A stretch of 64,000 bases of DNA from an uncultured Prevotellaceae bacterium (GCA_937916085.1 CALGGO010000034.1:52559-116558), one strand, 5' to 3'; shown: positions 34,735 to 44,098, counted from the first letter of the stretch. Made by a program: numbers and translations. The notes: a model not told the origin generated them from the sequence alone.

Positions 34735-36117
34735 ATGACCGATTTCTTCGATAAAATAGGAAATGCTATTATCTCCACGGCCGACGCGCTGTGCGAGTAT
34801 CCCGAGTTCCTGCTGCTAATAGGCGGCGGACTGTTTTTGTTCATCTTTTCGAGGGCGGTGTCGCTCAGGCGACTGCCACAAGCCATTGGCGTGCTGCGAC
34901 AGAAGCAAGCTGCCGACAGCGGCAAAGAGACAGGACAAATCAGCTCGTTCCAAGCTCTGATGAGCGCCATCGCCGCCACGGTGGGAATGGGCAACATCGC
35001 CGGCGTAGCGGTGGCATTGACCGTGGGCAACGGCAACCCAGGCGTGATATTCTGGATGTGGGTGAGCGCGCTGGTGGGAATGACCACCAAATTCTTTGAG
35101 GGCACCCTCGCCATCATGTACAAGGGCAAAGACAGCGCCGGCGAGGTGCAGGGCGGACCCATGTATATCATCACTAAAGGACTGGGAGAGAAATGGAAAC
35201 CCCTTGCCGTGGCGTTCGCCATCTTCGGACTGGTGGGCACCCTGTGCGTGTGGCAAGCCAACCAGCTCGTGGAGTCGGTGACCACGGTCTTCACCACTCC
35301 TATGGGCATTGAGAACACCCCCTGGCTGCGTTTCATCATGGGTGTTATCATGGTCGCCATCGTGGCTGCCGTGATTCTGCGAGGAATCAAGAGCATCGCC
35401 GCCATAGCATCTAAGATGGTGCCTCTCATGGTGGCGCTCTATCTCATTATGGTACTGGTGATAATGGTCATGAATTATGACAAGATACCGGGAGTTTTCG
35501 GGTCAATCTTCAAGGGAGCGTTCACCTTTGAGGCAGGACTGGGAGGCTTTGCCTATGTGGCGCTCATCGGCGCGCGGCGTGCCGCCTACGTCAACGAGGC
35601 AGGTATCGGTACCGCCTCGATGATGCATGGTGCCAGCAAGAACACCGAGCCAGTGCGCGAGGGACTCATCGCCATGCTCGGGCCAGCCATCGACTCAGGA
35701 CTGATTTGCACCCTCACCGCCATCCCCATCATCATCGCCGGCAACTACATAGGCGTGGGCAATGACCCTAAAGGCCTGGCTATAGCCCTCGGAGCCTGGC
35801 AACAACTCATACCAAACATTGGCCACTACCTGCTCATGATTATCGTGTTCTTCTTCGCCTTCTCCACCATGTTCACCTACAGCTACTACGGCTTGAAGTG
35901 TACCAATTTCCTCTTTGGCGCAAAGAACGCAAAATATTACAACTACTACTATCTCGCGATGATTGTGGTGGCTGCAGTAGTTCCTCTGAAAGTGGTGGTG
36001 GGATTTATGGACATCGCATTCTTCCTCATGGCATGCTGCACCATGACAGCCATTCTGCTCCTCTCACCAAGAGTAGTAAAAGCCGAGAGAGAATACTTCA
36101 AGAAGACAAAGAAATAA
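34735..36117 (+). CDS. Sodium:alanine/glycine symporter (AGCS family)
   Basis: 460 residues with about 10-11 membrane segments. ATVGMGNIAGVAVAL, GNGNPGVIFWMW and RRAAYVNEAGIGTASM are the signature blocks of the AGCS (alaCP/dagA) family, which imports alanine or glycine with sodium. It is monocistronic and followed by a hairpin. Substrate preference cannot be read from the sequence. Confidence 0.9.
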   Translation: MTDFFDKIGNAIISTADALCEYPEFLLLIGGGLFLFIFSRAVSLRRLPQAIGVLRQKQAADSGKETGQISSFQALMSAIAATVGMGNIAGVAVALTVGNGNPGVIFWMWVSALVGMTTKFFEGTLAIMYKGKDSAGEVQGGPMYIITKGLGEKWKPLAVAFAIFGLVGTLCVWQANQLVESVTTVFTTPMGIENTPWLRFIMGVIMVAIVAAVILRGIKSIAAIASKMVPLMVALYLIMVLVIMVMNYDKIPGVFGSIFKGAFTFEAGLGGFAYVALIGARRAAYVNEAGIGTASMMHGASKNTEPVREGLIAMLGPAIDSGLICTLTAIPIIIAGNYIGVGNDPKGLAIALGAWQQLIPNIGHYLLMIIVFFFAFSTMFTYSYYGLKCTNFLFGAKNAKYYNYYYLAMIVVAAVVPLKVVVGFMDIAFFLMACCTMTAILLLSPRVVKAEREYFKKTKK

Positions 36118-36124
36118 AAAAAGA

Positions 36125-36159
36125 AAGAGCGAATAGTGCCGAAGCACATCTTCGCTCTT
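36125..36159. terminator. Terminator between symporter and tRNA-Asp
   Basis: AAGAGCGAA pairs with TTCGCTCTT. On the minus strand the stem is followed by TTCTTTTTTTATTTC, an ideal terminator for the tRNA transcript; it may also serve the symporter. Confidence 0.75.
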
Positions 36160-36174
36160 CTCCTCTCTCCACTG

Positions 36175-36248
36175 CGGTGCGTACAGGACTCGAACCAGCG
36201 ACCTCCTGCGTGACAGGCAGGCATTCTAACCAACTGAACTAACGCACC
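36175..36248 (-). tRNA. tRNA-Asp (anticodon GTC)
   Basis: 74 nt. The acceptor stem GGTGCGT/ACGCACC is perfect. The D arm has GTTCAGTTGGTTAGAAT, the anticodon stem-loop is CCTGC-CTGTCAC-GCAGG with anticodon GTC, and the T arm has GGTTCGAGTCC. The 3' CCA is not encoded. Confidence 0.95.
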
Positions 36249-36548
36249 AGTTTGGAATTGCGGTGCAAAGTTACACACATTTTTTGAACTGGCAAATTTT
36301 TTAGCACTTTTTTTTCAAAAAAAATGCTTTTCTGTGTTATTTTGGTCTCTGCTATTACAAATTATAGGTTATATTTATACACAAAAACTGCAATAATACA
36401 TTTATTTGTCAATGCTATCACATTTTTGCTACTAAAAGGGGTAGTTTTGATAAAAAAACGATAAAAATCTTTCTAATTATTTGGAAATAATGTAATTATA
36501 TTTTTATTTTGCGATGCAAATTATTGAAATTTAATACATGACAATCAA
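36249..36548. promoter_or_regulatory. AT-rich divergent spacer with promoter for the HTH gene
   Basis: 300 bp without a gene. For the plus strand, TTG at 36481-36483, a 20-bp spacer and TTATTTTG at 36504-36511 (one mismatch to TAnnTTTG) are a plausible promoter. Apart from the tRNA promoter at the left edge nothing else is seen. Confidence 0.45.
36266..36295 (-). promoter_or_regulatory. tRNA-Asp promoter
   Basis: On the minus strand, TTG (36295-36293), a 19-bp spacer and TAACTTTG (36273-36266) match the consensus and place the start a few bases before the mature tRNA. Confidence 0.75.
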
Positions 36549-36764
36549 ATGACAAACACCAGTAAAGATTTAACGGTGCGAGAACGTGAAGTTCTAAGGT
36601 TTCTTGTCGAGGGTTTGAGCAGCCGCGAGATAGCTGAGAAGCTGTATATCTCTATCAATACTGTTCAGTATCACCGCAAGCAATTGTTGCACAAGACTGA
36701 CTCGCGCAACGTTGCCGAACTAATAGGTAAGGCTTACAGATTTAAATTAATTGACCTAGATTGA
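36549..36764 (+). CDS. Minimal LuxR-type helix-turn-helix protein
   Basis: 71 residues that are almost entirely a GerE/LuxR DNA-binding domain: LTVREREVLRFLVEGLSSRE, then IAEKLYISINTVQYHRKQLL and AELIGKAYRFKLI. No receiver or sensor domain is attached. Stand-alone LuxR HTH proteins of this size may act as co-regulators or compete for sites. A terminator follows, so it is monocistronic. Confidence 0.8.
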   Translation: MTNTSKDLTVREREVLRFLVEGLSSREIAEKLYISINTVQYHRKQLLHKTDSRNVAELIGKAYRFKLIDLD

Positions 36765-36800
36765 TGAACAACAAAAAAGTCATCAAGGTATAGTGACTAA

Positions 36801-36836
36801 AAACCATCCCAAGAATGTCCTTGGGATGGTTTTTTA
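36801..36836 (+). terminator. Rho-independent terminator
   Basis: AAACCATCCCAAG and CTTGGGATGGTTT form a perfect 13-bp stem around a 6-nt loop, followed by TTT. It ends the HTH transcript. Confidence 0.9.
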
Positions 36837-36900
36837 TCCACAATTAGGAATAAGCCTTATGCCACCACTTCTAAGCCGTGGCACAGTGAACTGAATCACC

Positions 36901-38172
36901 CTAATCTATTATCTCAAAGCCTGTGTAGCGTTGCAGGGCTTTGGGGATGCGTATGCCTTCGGGAGTCTGGTTGTTCTCGAGCAGGGCGGCAACGATGCGG
37001 GGCAATGCCAGTGCCGAGCCGTTGAGGGTGTGGCACAGGTGGGTCTTCTTGTCGTCGCCACGGTAGCGGCACTTGAGGCGGTTGGCCTGATAGGTCTCGA
37101 AGTTAGATACCGAGCTTACCTCCAGCCAGCGTTTCTGCGCCGCACTCCACACCTCGAAATCGAAGGTGATGGCACTAGTGAAGCTCATGTCGCCACCGCA
37201 CAGACGGAGGATGTGCCACGGCAGTTCGAGTTTCTCTAAAAGTCCCTGCACATGGTCCTTCATCTCCTCGAGGGCGGCATAGCTGTCCTCGGGACGCTCG
37301 ATGCGCACTATCTCCACCTTGTCGAACTGATGCAGGCGGTTGAGACCACGCACGTCCTTGCCATAGGAGCCAGCCTCACGGCGGAAGCATGCACTGTAGG
37401 CGCAGTTCTTCTTGGGCAGGTCCTCGGGGTTGAGAATCACGTCGCGATAGATATTTGTCACGGGCACCTCGGCAGTGGGGATGAGGTAGAAGTTATCCAC
37501 CTGACAGTGATACATCTGGCCCTCCTTGTCGGGCAATTGGCCAGTGCCGAGACCCGACGCCTCATTAACAACCAATGGAGGCTCTATCTCCACATAGCCT
37601 GCCTTGCCAGCCTCGTCGAGGAAGAACTGAATGAGGGCACGCTGCAACTTGGCACCCTTGCCCACATACACGGGGAAGCCGGCGCCAGTGATTTTCACGC
37701 CCAGGTCGAAGTCTATGAGGTTGTATTTCTTTGCGAGTTCCCAATGTGGCAGAGCATCCTCACCGAGGTGCGGCTCAGGACCACCACTCTTCTCCACTAC
37801 ATTGTCCTCGGCGGTGCGACCTTCGGGCACACCTTGATATGGCATATTGGGGATAGTGAGCAAAATCTCGGTTATCTCGTTGGCGGCAGCAGTCATCGTG
37901 TCGTCAATCTCCTTATTGGTGGCTTTGAGCTGAGCTACAGCGGCCTTTGCCTGCTCAGCCTCATCGCGCTTGCCTTGCTTCATCAGGGCGCCAATCTGCG
38001 CAGCCATCTTGTTGAGTTGCGAGGCGTTGTCGTCGCGCTGCTTCTGCGCGGCACGGCGCTGCTTGTCGAGTTCTACAATTCTCATTATTGGCTCTCGGGC
38101 ATCAAAGTGCTTTACTGCAAGCCTCTCTATCACATGCTCGGGATTCTCGTTGATTACTTGTAATTGTAACAT
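36901..38172 (-). CDS. serS: Serine--tRNA ligase
   Basis: 423 residues. The N-terminal coiled-coil arm (about 30-105) precedes the class II synthetase core, with TAEVPVTN, FRREAGSYGKDVRGLNRLHQ (motif 2 region) and the C-terminal NGSALALPRIVAALLENNQ (motif 3). It charges tRNA-Ser with serine in the cytoplasm. Length and motifs are standard. The start ATG lies directly beside the repeat array at 38173. Confidence 0.97.
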   Translation of the reverse strand: MLQLQVINENPEHVIERLAVKHFDAREPIMRIVELDKQRRAAQKQRDDNASQLNKMAAQIGALMKQGKRDEAEQAKAAVAQLKATNKEIDDTMTAAANEITEILLTIPNMPYQGVPEGRTAEDNVVEKSGGPEPHLGEDALPHWELAKKYNLIDFDLGVKITGAGFPVYVGKGAKLQRALIQFFLDEAGKAGYVEIEPPLVVNEASGLGTGQLPDKEGQMYHCQVDNFYLIPTAEVPVTNIYRDVILNPEDLPKKNCAYSACFRREAGSYGKDVRGLNRLHQFDKVEIVRIERPEDSYAALEEMKDHVQGLLEKLELPWHILRLCGGDMSFTSAITFDFEVWSAAQKRWLEVSSVSNFETYQANRLKCRYRGDDKKTHLCHTLNGSALALPRIVAALLENNQTPEGIRIPKALQRYTGFEIID

Positions 38173-38293
38173 ATAATTTATAGTTTATAGTTCGTTTATA
38201 GTTCATAGTTCATAGTTCACAGTTTATAGTCCATAGTTCATAGTTCATAGTTCATAGTTCACAGTTTATAGTCCATAGTTCACAAATCAGGAT
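38173..38293. repeat. AGTTCATAGTTCATAG tandem array
   Basis: Degenerate 7-10-bp units (AGTTCATAG, AGTTTATAG, AGTCCATAG) fill the whole spacer between serS and the four-helix-bundle gene. Inverted copies (GAACTATGAACT) lie on the other side of that gene at 38670-38697. Confidence 0.85.
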
Positions 38294-38656
38294 TTATAGT
38301 TTTTTGTCATTTTGCTTTGTGGTTACTATAATGGATGTTAGCATTTTAACAAGTTCGATACAATCATTGTTAAGTGTGTCAAACATTTCGGACGTAATAT
38401 AGTCAGTAGCATTTAAGAGTTCAAGCCAGTAGAGGGTTTCATTGGCTTCTTTCAATGAAATTTGCAACTTACACGTGAAGTCGGGACGGCTTTGTCCCCG
38501 TAATGCCTCAGCCAAATTAGCACCTATGCTTGTACCACAGCGCAAACATTGCTTGCTCATCACATATTCACGTTTTTCTTCAGTCAACCATTTATAGAGT
38601 TTAACAATTCTGACCGCAAAAACCTTACTTTTCTGAAAAACTAAACTGTCTGCCAT
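38294..38656 (-). CDS. Four-helix-bundle protein (23S rRNA intervening-sequence protein family)
   Basis: 120 residues from the ATG at 38656. VFQKSKVFAVRIVKLYKWL, CGTSIGANLAEALRGQSRPD and SLKEANETLYWLELL are the conserved blocks of the IVP/four-helix-bundle family, originally found encoded inside 23S rRNA insertions and later as free-standing genes. The fold forms a pentameric helical bundle; the function is unknown. The gene is bracketed by inverted simple repeats, suggesting it moved as a unit. Confidence 0.85.
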   Translation of the reverse strand: MADSLVFQKSKVFAVRIVKLYKWLTEEKREYVMSKQCLRCGTSIGANLAEALRGQSRPDFTCKLQISLKEANETLYWLELLNATDYITSEMFDTLNNDCIELVKMLTSIIVTTKQNDKKL

Positions 38657-38697
38657 AAACGTCAACTTTGAACTATGAACTCTTAACTATGAACTGA

Positions 38698-40116
38698 TTA
38701 GTCTCCAAACGATATCGTTCCTGTGGTGCTGCCTTTTTTCTTGGCGATGGGCGATACGGGCTTGGAAGGCGCGGGCTTGGAGGGGGCGCTCTGCAACTCG
38801 CGGAACACGTTCTTCACCTGCTGGTCGCGCTTGAAGGCGGGGTTCTTCTCGAGCAGGTCAACTATCTCGTCGTTGTCGATATCCTCAGGCCGCAGCACGA
38901 TGTATTGCGCCATAGCACGCTCCAGGTCGAGATCGTTGAACTTGTCGCCATACTCCTGCTCGATGCGGCTGGTAGCCGACACGGTTTTTGCCTCACCCTT
39001 CTTCTCGCCTTCAGCCAAAGCCGTCTCGGCATCGAGCGACACGTTGAATCCCGAGGCGAGCATGGTGATCTTTATCTTATCGCCAAGCGTGTCATCATAG
39101 GCGACACCCCAAATCATGTCGTGGTCGAGGGTGAACTGTGTCATGAAGTTCTTCATCTCGTCAATCTCGCTCATCTTGAACTCATCCTTAGCGTTGCGAG
39201 AATAGTAGATGTTCATCAATATGCGCTGCGAGCCATAGATGTCGCGGTTCTTGAGCAATGGCGAGTTAAGGGCGTCTTGAATAGCCTTGGTTACACGCTG
39301 GTCTCCCTCACCGTAACCCGAACTGATGATTGCCACACCGCCCTCACGCAAGGTGGTGTTCACATCGTTGAAGTCGAGGTTGATATATCCGTCAACATTT
39401 ATCATGTCGCTAATGCTGCGCGCAGCTACCGACAGCGTGTCGTCGGCCTTGCCAAAGGCGTTCATAAAGTTCAAATCGGGGTAAATCTCGCTCAACCGCT
39501 CATTGTTGATGATGAGCAGAGCATCGACATACTTCTGCATCTCGTCGGCACCGCTAAGCGCCTTGATGATTTTCTTCTTACCCTCAAAGAGGAAGGGGAT
39601 AGTGACGATACCAATGGTGAGCACGCCCTTCTCACGAGCGATGCGAGCTACCACGGGAGCAGCGCCAGTTCCTGTGCCGCCACCCATACCAGCGGTGATA
39701 AACACCATCTTTGTCTCGTCGTCGAAGAGTGCGGCAATCTCTTTCTCGCTCTCCTCGGCAGCCTGCTTTGCCAACTCAGGCTTGTTGCCGGCTCCCAGTC
39801 CAAAGGTCGTGTTGGGACCTATGAGCACACGATTGGGCACCGGCGAGTTGTTCAAGGCCTGCCGGTCGGTGTTCATCACCACAAACGACACGCCATTTAT
39901 GTCTTGTTTATACATGTGGTTGATGGCATTGTTGCCACCGCCACCAATTCCTATCACCTTAATCAAACAAGGCTCTTTCCCTCCATCGGGAGTCTCGCGA
40001 TTGCCAAACCCAGGGTCGGCGTCAATCTCTCCAAAAATGTCTTTCTGCTCGGGCATCATTGGGGTCTTGTTCTCGCTAGCTTTGACATTGCCTGCAATAC
40101 CGTCTTTTTTATCCAT
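38698..40116 (-). CDS. ftsZ: Cell division protein FtsZ
   Basis: 472 residues. VIGIGGGGNNAINHMY and the tubulin signature AGMGGGTGTGAAPV are intact. A charged linker leads to a C-terminal stretch (KKKGSTTGTISFGD). The GTPase polymerises into the Z-ring at midcell and recruits the divisome. Last gene of the dcw run, 66 bp after ftsA. Longer than E. coli FtsZ because of its N-terminal extension and C-terminal linker, as usual in Bacteroidota. Confidence 0.97.
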   Translation of the reverse strand: MDKKDGIAGNVKASENKTPMMPEQKDIFGEIDADPGFGNRETPDGGKEPCLIKVIGIGGGGNNAINHMYKQDINGVSFVVMNTDRQALNNSPVPNRVLIGPNTTFGLGAGNKPELAKQAAEESEKEIAALFDDETKMVFITAGMGGGTGTGAAPVVARIAREKGVLTIGIVTIPFLFEGKKKIIKALSGADEMQKYVDALLIINNERLSEIYPDLNFMNAFGKADDTLSVAARSISDMINVDGYINLDFNDVNTTLREGGVAIISSGYGEGDQRVTKAIQDALNSPLLKNRDIYGSQRILMNIYYSRNAKDEFKMSEIDEMKNFMTQFTLDHDMIWGVAYDDTLGDKIKITMLASGFNVSLDAETALAEGEKKGEAKTVSATSRIEQEYGDKFNDLDLERAMAQYIVLRPEDIDNDEIVDLLEKNPAFKRDQQVKNVFRELQSAPSKPAPSKPVSPIAKKKGSTTGTISFGD

Positions 40117-40182
40117 ATCTGTTGATGTTGTTTACTAGTGAAAAAATCTTTTGAAGAATTTGCTTGATGAAGTAATGGTTTT

Positions 40183-41559
40183 TTAATCGTCAACGTCGTC
40201 TTCGGTCATCAACTTCTCCATCTTCTGACGGGCCTTATCAAGCCACGACAACCCCTTGCGGCGCTTGGGTTCTGGGCGCTCATTGGGCTCAGGACGAGCT
40301 GGTTTATTGGGTCGTGTGGGTTCCTCTTCGCGGAAGCGGCCATAGCCGTAATCGCCACCATCGTCACTGGCACGATTGCCGTAGTCGGGAGCCACAAAAT
40401 CGTCATCGGTGTTGCCGTAGGTGTTCAGGCGCACGCACGACTGGTTGTAGGGCAGCGACTGTGCCGCGCTCGAGAGCAGCGAGAACAGCTGCACATACTC
40501 AGCGCGGTTGATGTTATGGTCGAGGATGTTAAGTGCCTTAGGATAAGTGCCCATGCGCACCTTGAGCTTAATCTCATCCTCGATGCGGCGGGCGATGCCT
40601 TGAAGCTGTGCGCCTCCGCCTATCAGCACAATGTTGTGCAGGTCCACAATCTTCACGCCAGCGTAGGAGATCTGCTGCTTGATGTTGGCAATAATCTCAC
40701 CTGTGCGGGCGGTGATATAGTTAGCGGCATCGGTAGAGTTCACACCTTCTATAGAGATGTGGTCCACGTTCTTGTCGAGAGGGTTGCTGATGTTCTTCTT
40801 CACACGCTCGGCAGTGTCTTCCAGTATGTTAAGACCCACTGTGATGTCGCGGGTGATATTGCGGCCACCCAGTGGCAAGGTAGTTAGATACACCAGCGAG
40901 CCATCTTTGTAAATCGACACCGTGGTGGTCTCGGCTCCCAAGTCCACCAGCATGCATCCCAGCGACTTCTCCGATGGCTCAAGTATCTCATCGGCAACGA
41001 CCAGCGGAGTGACTAGATACTCGCGCACTCGCGTCGAGCCACTCATCACACGGTCGAGGTTGAGCTTGAGGTTTGGCTTGGCGACTATCAGGTTGAGCTT
41101 TATGTTTATATTCGAGCCAAACTGGCCGCTCGGGCTCTTGGTCTCGTTTTTGTCAACGTAGTAGGTGCGTGGCACCACCTTGATAGTCTCATAGTTCTTG
41201 ATGGGGTCACGACCAGCCTCTGCCACTATGCGGTCGAGGACTTCGTCGGTGATGGGTACGGTGGCGTCGAGGGTGTGGTTCACCTCGGTGGGCTCGCTGT
41301 GCAGCGACCGTCCGCTGAATCCCACAAACACCTCGTCGATAGTGCCATCAATGCGATTCTCCAGTTTGCGGATGATGCTGTTGATGCACCCTTTAGTGTT
41401 TTCCACGTTCTGCACGCATCCATGCCTAACGCTGTTGATGAGTTTTTCCACTTCGAGATGATTGATCTGCACATATCCGGCATTGGTCTTCTCGGCTATG
41501 GCACCCACAATCTTCGAACTGCCAATCTCTAAAGCTGCTATGTATTGTGACTTGCTCAT
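40183..41559 (-). CDS. ftsA: Cell division protein FtsA
   Basis: 458 residues. Actin-fold motifs: AALEIGSSKI (phosphate 1), MLVDLGAETTTVSIYKDG (phosphate 2) and IVLIGGGAQLQGI (adenosine). The C-terminal tail is long and rich in Arg/Pro/Glu (EEPTRPNKPARPEPN), ending in a basic amphipathic stretch (KGLSWLDKARQKMEKLM) that should bind the membrane. FtsA tethers FtsZ filaments to the inner membrane. Confidence 0.95.
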   Translation of the reverse strand: MSKSQYIAALEIGSSKIVGAIAEKTNAGYVQINHLEVEKLINSVRHGCVQNVENTKGCINSIIRKLENRIDGTIDEVFVGFSGRSLHSEPTEVNHTLDATVPITDEVLDRIVAEAGRDPIKNYETIKVVPRTYYVDKNETKSPSGQFGSNINIKLNLIVAKPNLKLNLDRVMSGSTRVREYLVTPLVVADEILEPSEKSLGCMLVDLGAETTTVSIYKDGSLVYLTTLPLGGRNITRDITVGLNILEDTAERVKKNISNPLDKNVDHISIEGVNSTDAANYITARTGEIIANIKQQISYAGVKIVDLHNIVLIGGGAQLQGIARRIEDEIKLKVRMGTYPKALNILDHNINRAEYVQLFSLLSSAAQSLPYNQSCVRLNTYGNTDDDFVAPDYGNRASDDGGDYGYGRFREEEPTRPNKPARPEPNERPEPKRRKGLSWLDKARQKMEKLMTEDDVDD

Positions 41560-41599
41560 ATATATAATAGTGTTAAGTATTTAGTACAAAGTGTTATGT

Positions 41600-42586
41600 T
41601 TAAGTGGATTTCTTCTCTTTAGAAGTCTCTTTAGTTTTTTCTTTTTCCTTAGTTTTCTCCTTTGGTGGCGATGTCTCGGGAGGTTTCTGGGCTTCGCCCT
41701 TGTTCTCGGCAGGAGTGGTGGTCACAGGCTTGGAGGAGGGCTTCTCGGTTGCCATCTTGTTGACAGGAGCCTTGCTGTTGTCGCTCACTCGCATGGTGCC
41801 AGGGTCATCGGCTTTCTCGTCCTCATCTGGATCATAAACCTTCTTCACCTCCACCAGCTTGTCGCGGCGTGTGGCAACAACCTGATAGTCCCACTTCACC
41901 GAGATGGTGTCGTAATACTTCCACCCCTTCACCGGCATCACCTTCTTGTAGAACAGCTTGAGCTTCCTGAACTTCGACTCAAAACTGCTGCAGTTGCCTA
42001 TGTTTATTACATGGCCCTCAACCGATGGCACCAGTATTATGTTGTTAGTGTCGCCAATGCAGTACATCGTCACCAGGGCTTTCAACGCCGAGTCGCTCTC
42101 AACATACTGCACGAGAGGCAACAAGCGCATAGGCGTGAACTTATTGGTGAAATGTCCCTGCACCACAGGCACATCGATGTTGCAGTTGGCGACGGCTGTC
42201 ATGCGTTTGCCCTGCTTATTGACATAGTAGGACTGGTCGCCGTCAAACACGCGCATCACAGGCAATATTTGCGAAACGTTTATTTTCAGAACGCCACCGT
42301 TTACAAACATGCACTCTACCGACTCGATATACTGCGACTGGGAGAGAACATTCTCAATTTCCTCCACATTGATTTGCCACACGGGCACGTTCTTGACGAC
42401 AACGTGCTTGCGCTCAAGCTCCTCGATGACATATTCAGGCGTGACAAAATTTAAACCCTCGTTGTTCTCAATCTCCACCTGTATCTCGGTGCATGTCTCA
42501 TCGCGCCCCTTGTTCCTTGCCCAGAAGGTACCGCCAATGAGCAACGCCAAGAGCGCTAAAAGCAATATGTAGCGTAAGTATTTCAA
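41600..42586 (-). CDS. ftsQ: FtsQ-type divisome protein
   Basis: 328 residues. One N-terminal membrane helix (YILLLALLALLIGGTFWA) precedes a periplasmic POTRA/FtsQ domain (YVIEELERKHVVVKNVPVW, then VESVECMFVNGGVLKINVSQ). The C-terminus is a long low-complexity Lys/Glu/Thr/Pro tail after about residue 255. Identity rests on architecture and on the position between murC and ftsA. It should link the septal synthase to FtsL. Confidence 0.85.
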   Translation of the reverse strand: MKYLRYILLLALLALLIGGTFWARNKGRDETCTEIQVEIENNEGLNFVTPEYVIEELERKHVVVKNVPVWQINVEEIENVLSQSQYIESVECMFVNGGVLKINVSQILPVMRVFDGDQSYYVNKQGKRMTAVANCNIDVPVVQGHFTNKFTPMRLLPLVQYVESDSALKALVTMYCIGDTNNIILVPSVEGHVINIGNCSSFESKFRKLKLFYKKVMPVKGWKYYDTISVKWDYQVVATRRDKLVEVKKVYDPDEDEKADDPGTMRVSDNSKAPVNKMATEKPSSKPVTTTPAENKGEAQKPPETSPPKEKTKEKEKTKETSKEKKST

Positions 42587-42601
42587 GTAACTATCGTTCT
42601 A

Positions 42602-43984
42602 CTACAAAGATTGTTTCTTTACTTCTTCACAAATCTGAGGCAGCATATCAACAATGTCGCCTGCCCCAAGCACTAATAAAATATCAAAGTTAAGCAAATG
42701 TATCGACTTAATCAAATTTTCTTTAGAATAAATTGATTTTTTCGCACATTTCACATCTTTTAATATAATTTCGCTCGTAATTCCCTCGATTGGAAGCTCG
42801 CGAGCGGGATAAATGGGCAACAAAATCACCTCGTCGGCATGAGAGAGAGAGGCGGCAAACTCTGATGCGAAATCGCGAGTGCGGGTATAGAGATGAGGCT
42901 GGAACATCACCGTGAGCTTGCGGCCAGCATAGAGATCACGAACGCTCTTGATGCTCGCCAAGAGCTCGTTGGGATGATGGGCATAGTCGTCGATGACTAC
43001 CTTACCCTTCTCGCCAGGTTCCTTGAGCCAGAACTCAAAGCGGCGTTTGGCACCCTGGAACGAAGCTATCGCCCCACGCATCGCCTCGGCCGAGATGCCC
43101 TCCAAACGGCACGCCGCCATCGAGGCTATCGCATTCTCAATATTTATATCCACTGGCACGCCAAGCTTGATGTCGGCAATCGTCTCCCACGGAGTCACCA
43201 GGTCAAATACTATCTCGCCATTGCCCTTGCGCACGTTGGTGGCATGAAAATCGCCGTCGTCTTTTGAATAAGTGTAAATCTTAACTCCTTGGGCCACACG
43301 GGGTTTCAAGTCGAGACCAGTGTGTACTATGAGAGCGCCATCGCTGCGCACAAGCTCGGTGAAATGGGCGAAACTCTCGAGATAGTTCTCGTAGGTGCCA
43401 TAGATGTCGAGATGGTCGGGGTCGGTGCTGGTAACGACGGCAATATAGGGTTTCAAGTGGTGGAACGAGCGGTCAAACTCATCGGCCTCAATCACCGAAT
43501 AGGGACTGTCGGGAGCCAGCAGGAAATTGCTATTGTAGTTGCGAAGCACACCGCCAAGGAAGGCGTTGCACCCTACTCCTGCCACGGTGAGGATGTGAGC
43601 CGCCATGCTCGACGTAGTGGTCTTGCCGTGAGTGCCGGCAAAGCACATCCCCTTGCTGCTCTCGGTGACGAGCCCCAGCACCTTAGCGCGCTTCACCACC
43701 TCAAAGCCGTTGTCACGGAAATATCGTAGCCCGGCATGGCTGTCGGGGACGGCAGGAGTGTAAACCACCAGCGTGGTCTCCGGGTCGCTGCAATAATCGG
43801 GAATCAAATCGGGGTTCTCGTCAAAGACGATTTCCACACCCTCATCAACGAGGGCATGAGTCAACTCACTTGGTGTGCGGTCATAGCCGGCAATCTTCTT
43901 GCCTTGAGCAAGGAAATAGCGCTCCAGGGCAGCCATCCCGATGCCTCCAGCGCCCACAAAATATAATGACTTGTAATCTTTCAT
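42602..43984 (-). CDS. murC: UDP-N-acetylmuramate--L-alanine ligase
   Basis: 460 residues. GAGGIGMAALE at the N-terminus (UDP-substrate domain), the ATP loop GTHGKTTTSSM and HHPNELLASIK are MurC hallmarks. It adds L-Ala to UDP-MurNAc in the cytoplasm, the first peptide-stem step. It lies 15 bp before ftsQ and 114 bp after murG, the latter spacer filled with repeats. Confidence 0.96.
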   Translation of the reverse strand: MKDYKSLYFVGAGGIGMAALERYFLAQGKKIAGYDRTPSELTHALVDEGVEIVFDENPDLIPDYCSDPETTLVVYTPAVPDSHAGLRYFRDNGFEVVKRAKVLGLVTESSKGMCFAGTHGKTTTSSMAAHILTVAGVGCNAFLGGVLRNYNSNFLLAPDSPYSVIEADEFDRSFHHLKPYIAVVTSTDPDHLDIYGTYENYLESFAHFTELVRSDGALIVHTGLDLKPRVAQGVKIYTYSKDDGDFHATNVRKGNGEIVFDLVTPWETIADIKLGVPVDINIENAIASMAACRLEGISAEAMRGAIASFQGAKRRFEFWLKEPGEKGKVVIDDYAHHPNELLASIKSVRDLYAGRKLTVMFQPHLYTRTRDFASEFAASLSHADEVILLPIYPARELPIEGITSEIILKDVKCAKKSIYSKENLIKSIHLLNFDILLVLGAGDIVDMLPQICEEVKKQSL

Positions 43985-44098
43985 AATAGTTCAGAGTTCA
44001 GAGTTCAGAGTTCAGAGTTCAGAGTTGAGAGTTGAGAGTTCAGAGTTGAGAGTTCAGAGTTCAGAGTTGAGAGTCACTTAACACTTAAAACTTAGGAT
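43985..44098. repeat. AGTTCAGAG tandem array
   Basis: At least ten degenerate copies of GAGTTCA/GAGTTGA occur between murG and murC, then CACTTAACACTTAAAAC words. The array sits inside an otherwise compact operon and must be transcribed with it. Confidence 0.9.

Noticed and set aside
38173..38293. Repeat arrays as possible CRISPR
   Set aside because: Units are 7-16 bp, contiguous and degenerate, with no unique spacers and no cas genes.
38905..40125. Long plus-strand frames opposite ftsZ
   Set aside because: Antisense to a certain ftsZ; no recognisable domain.
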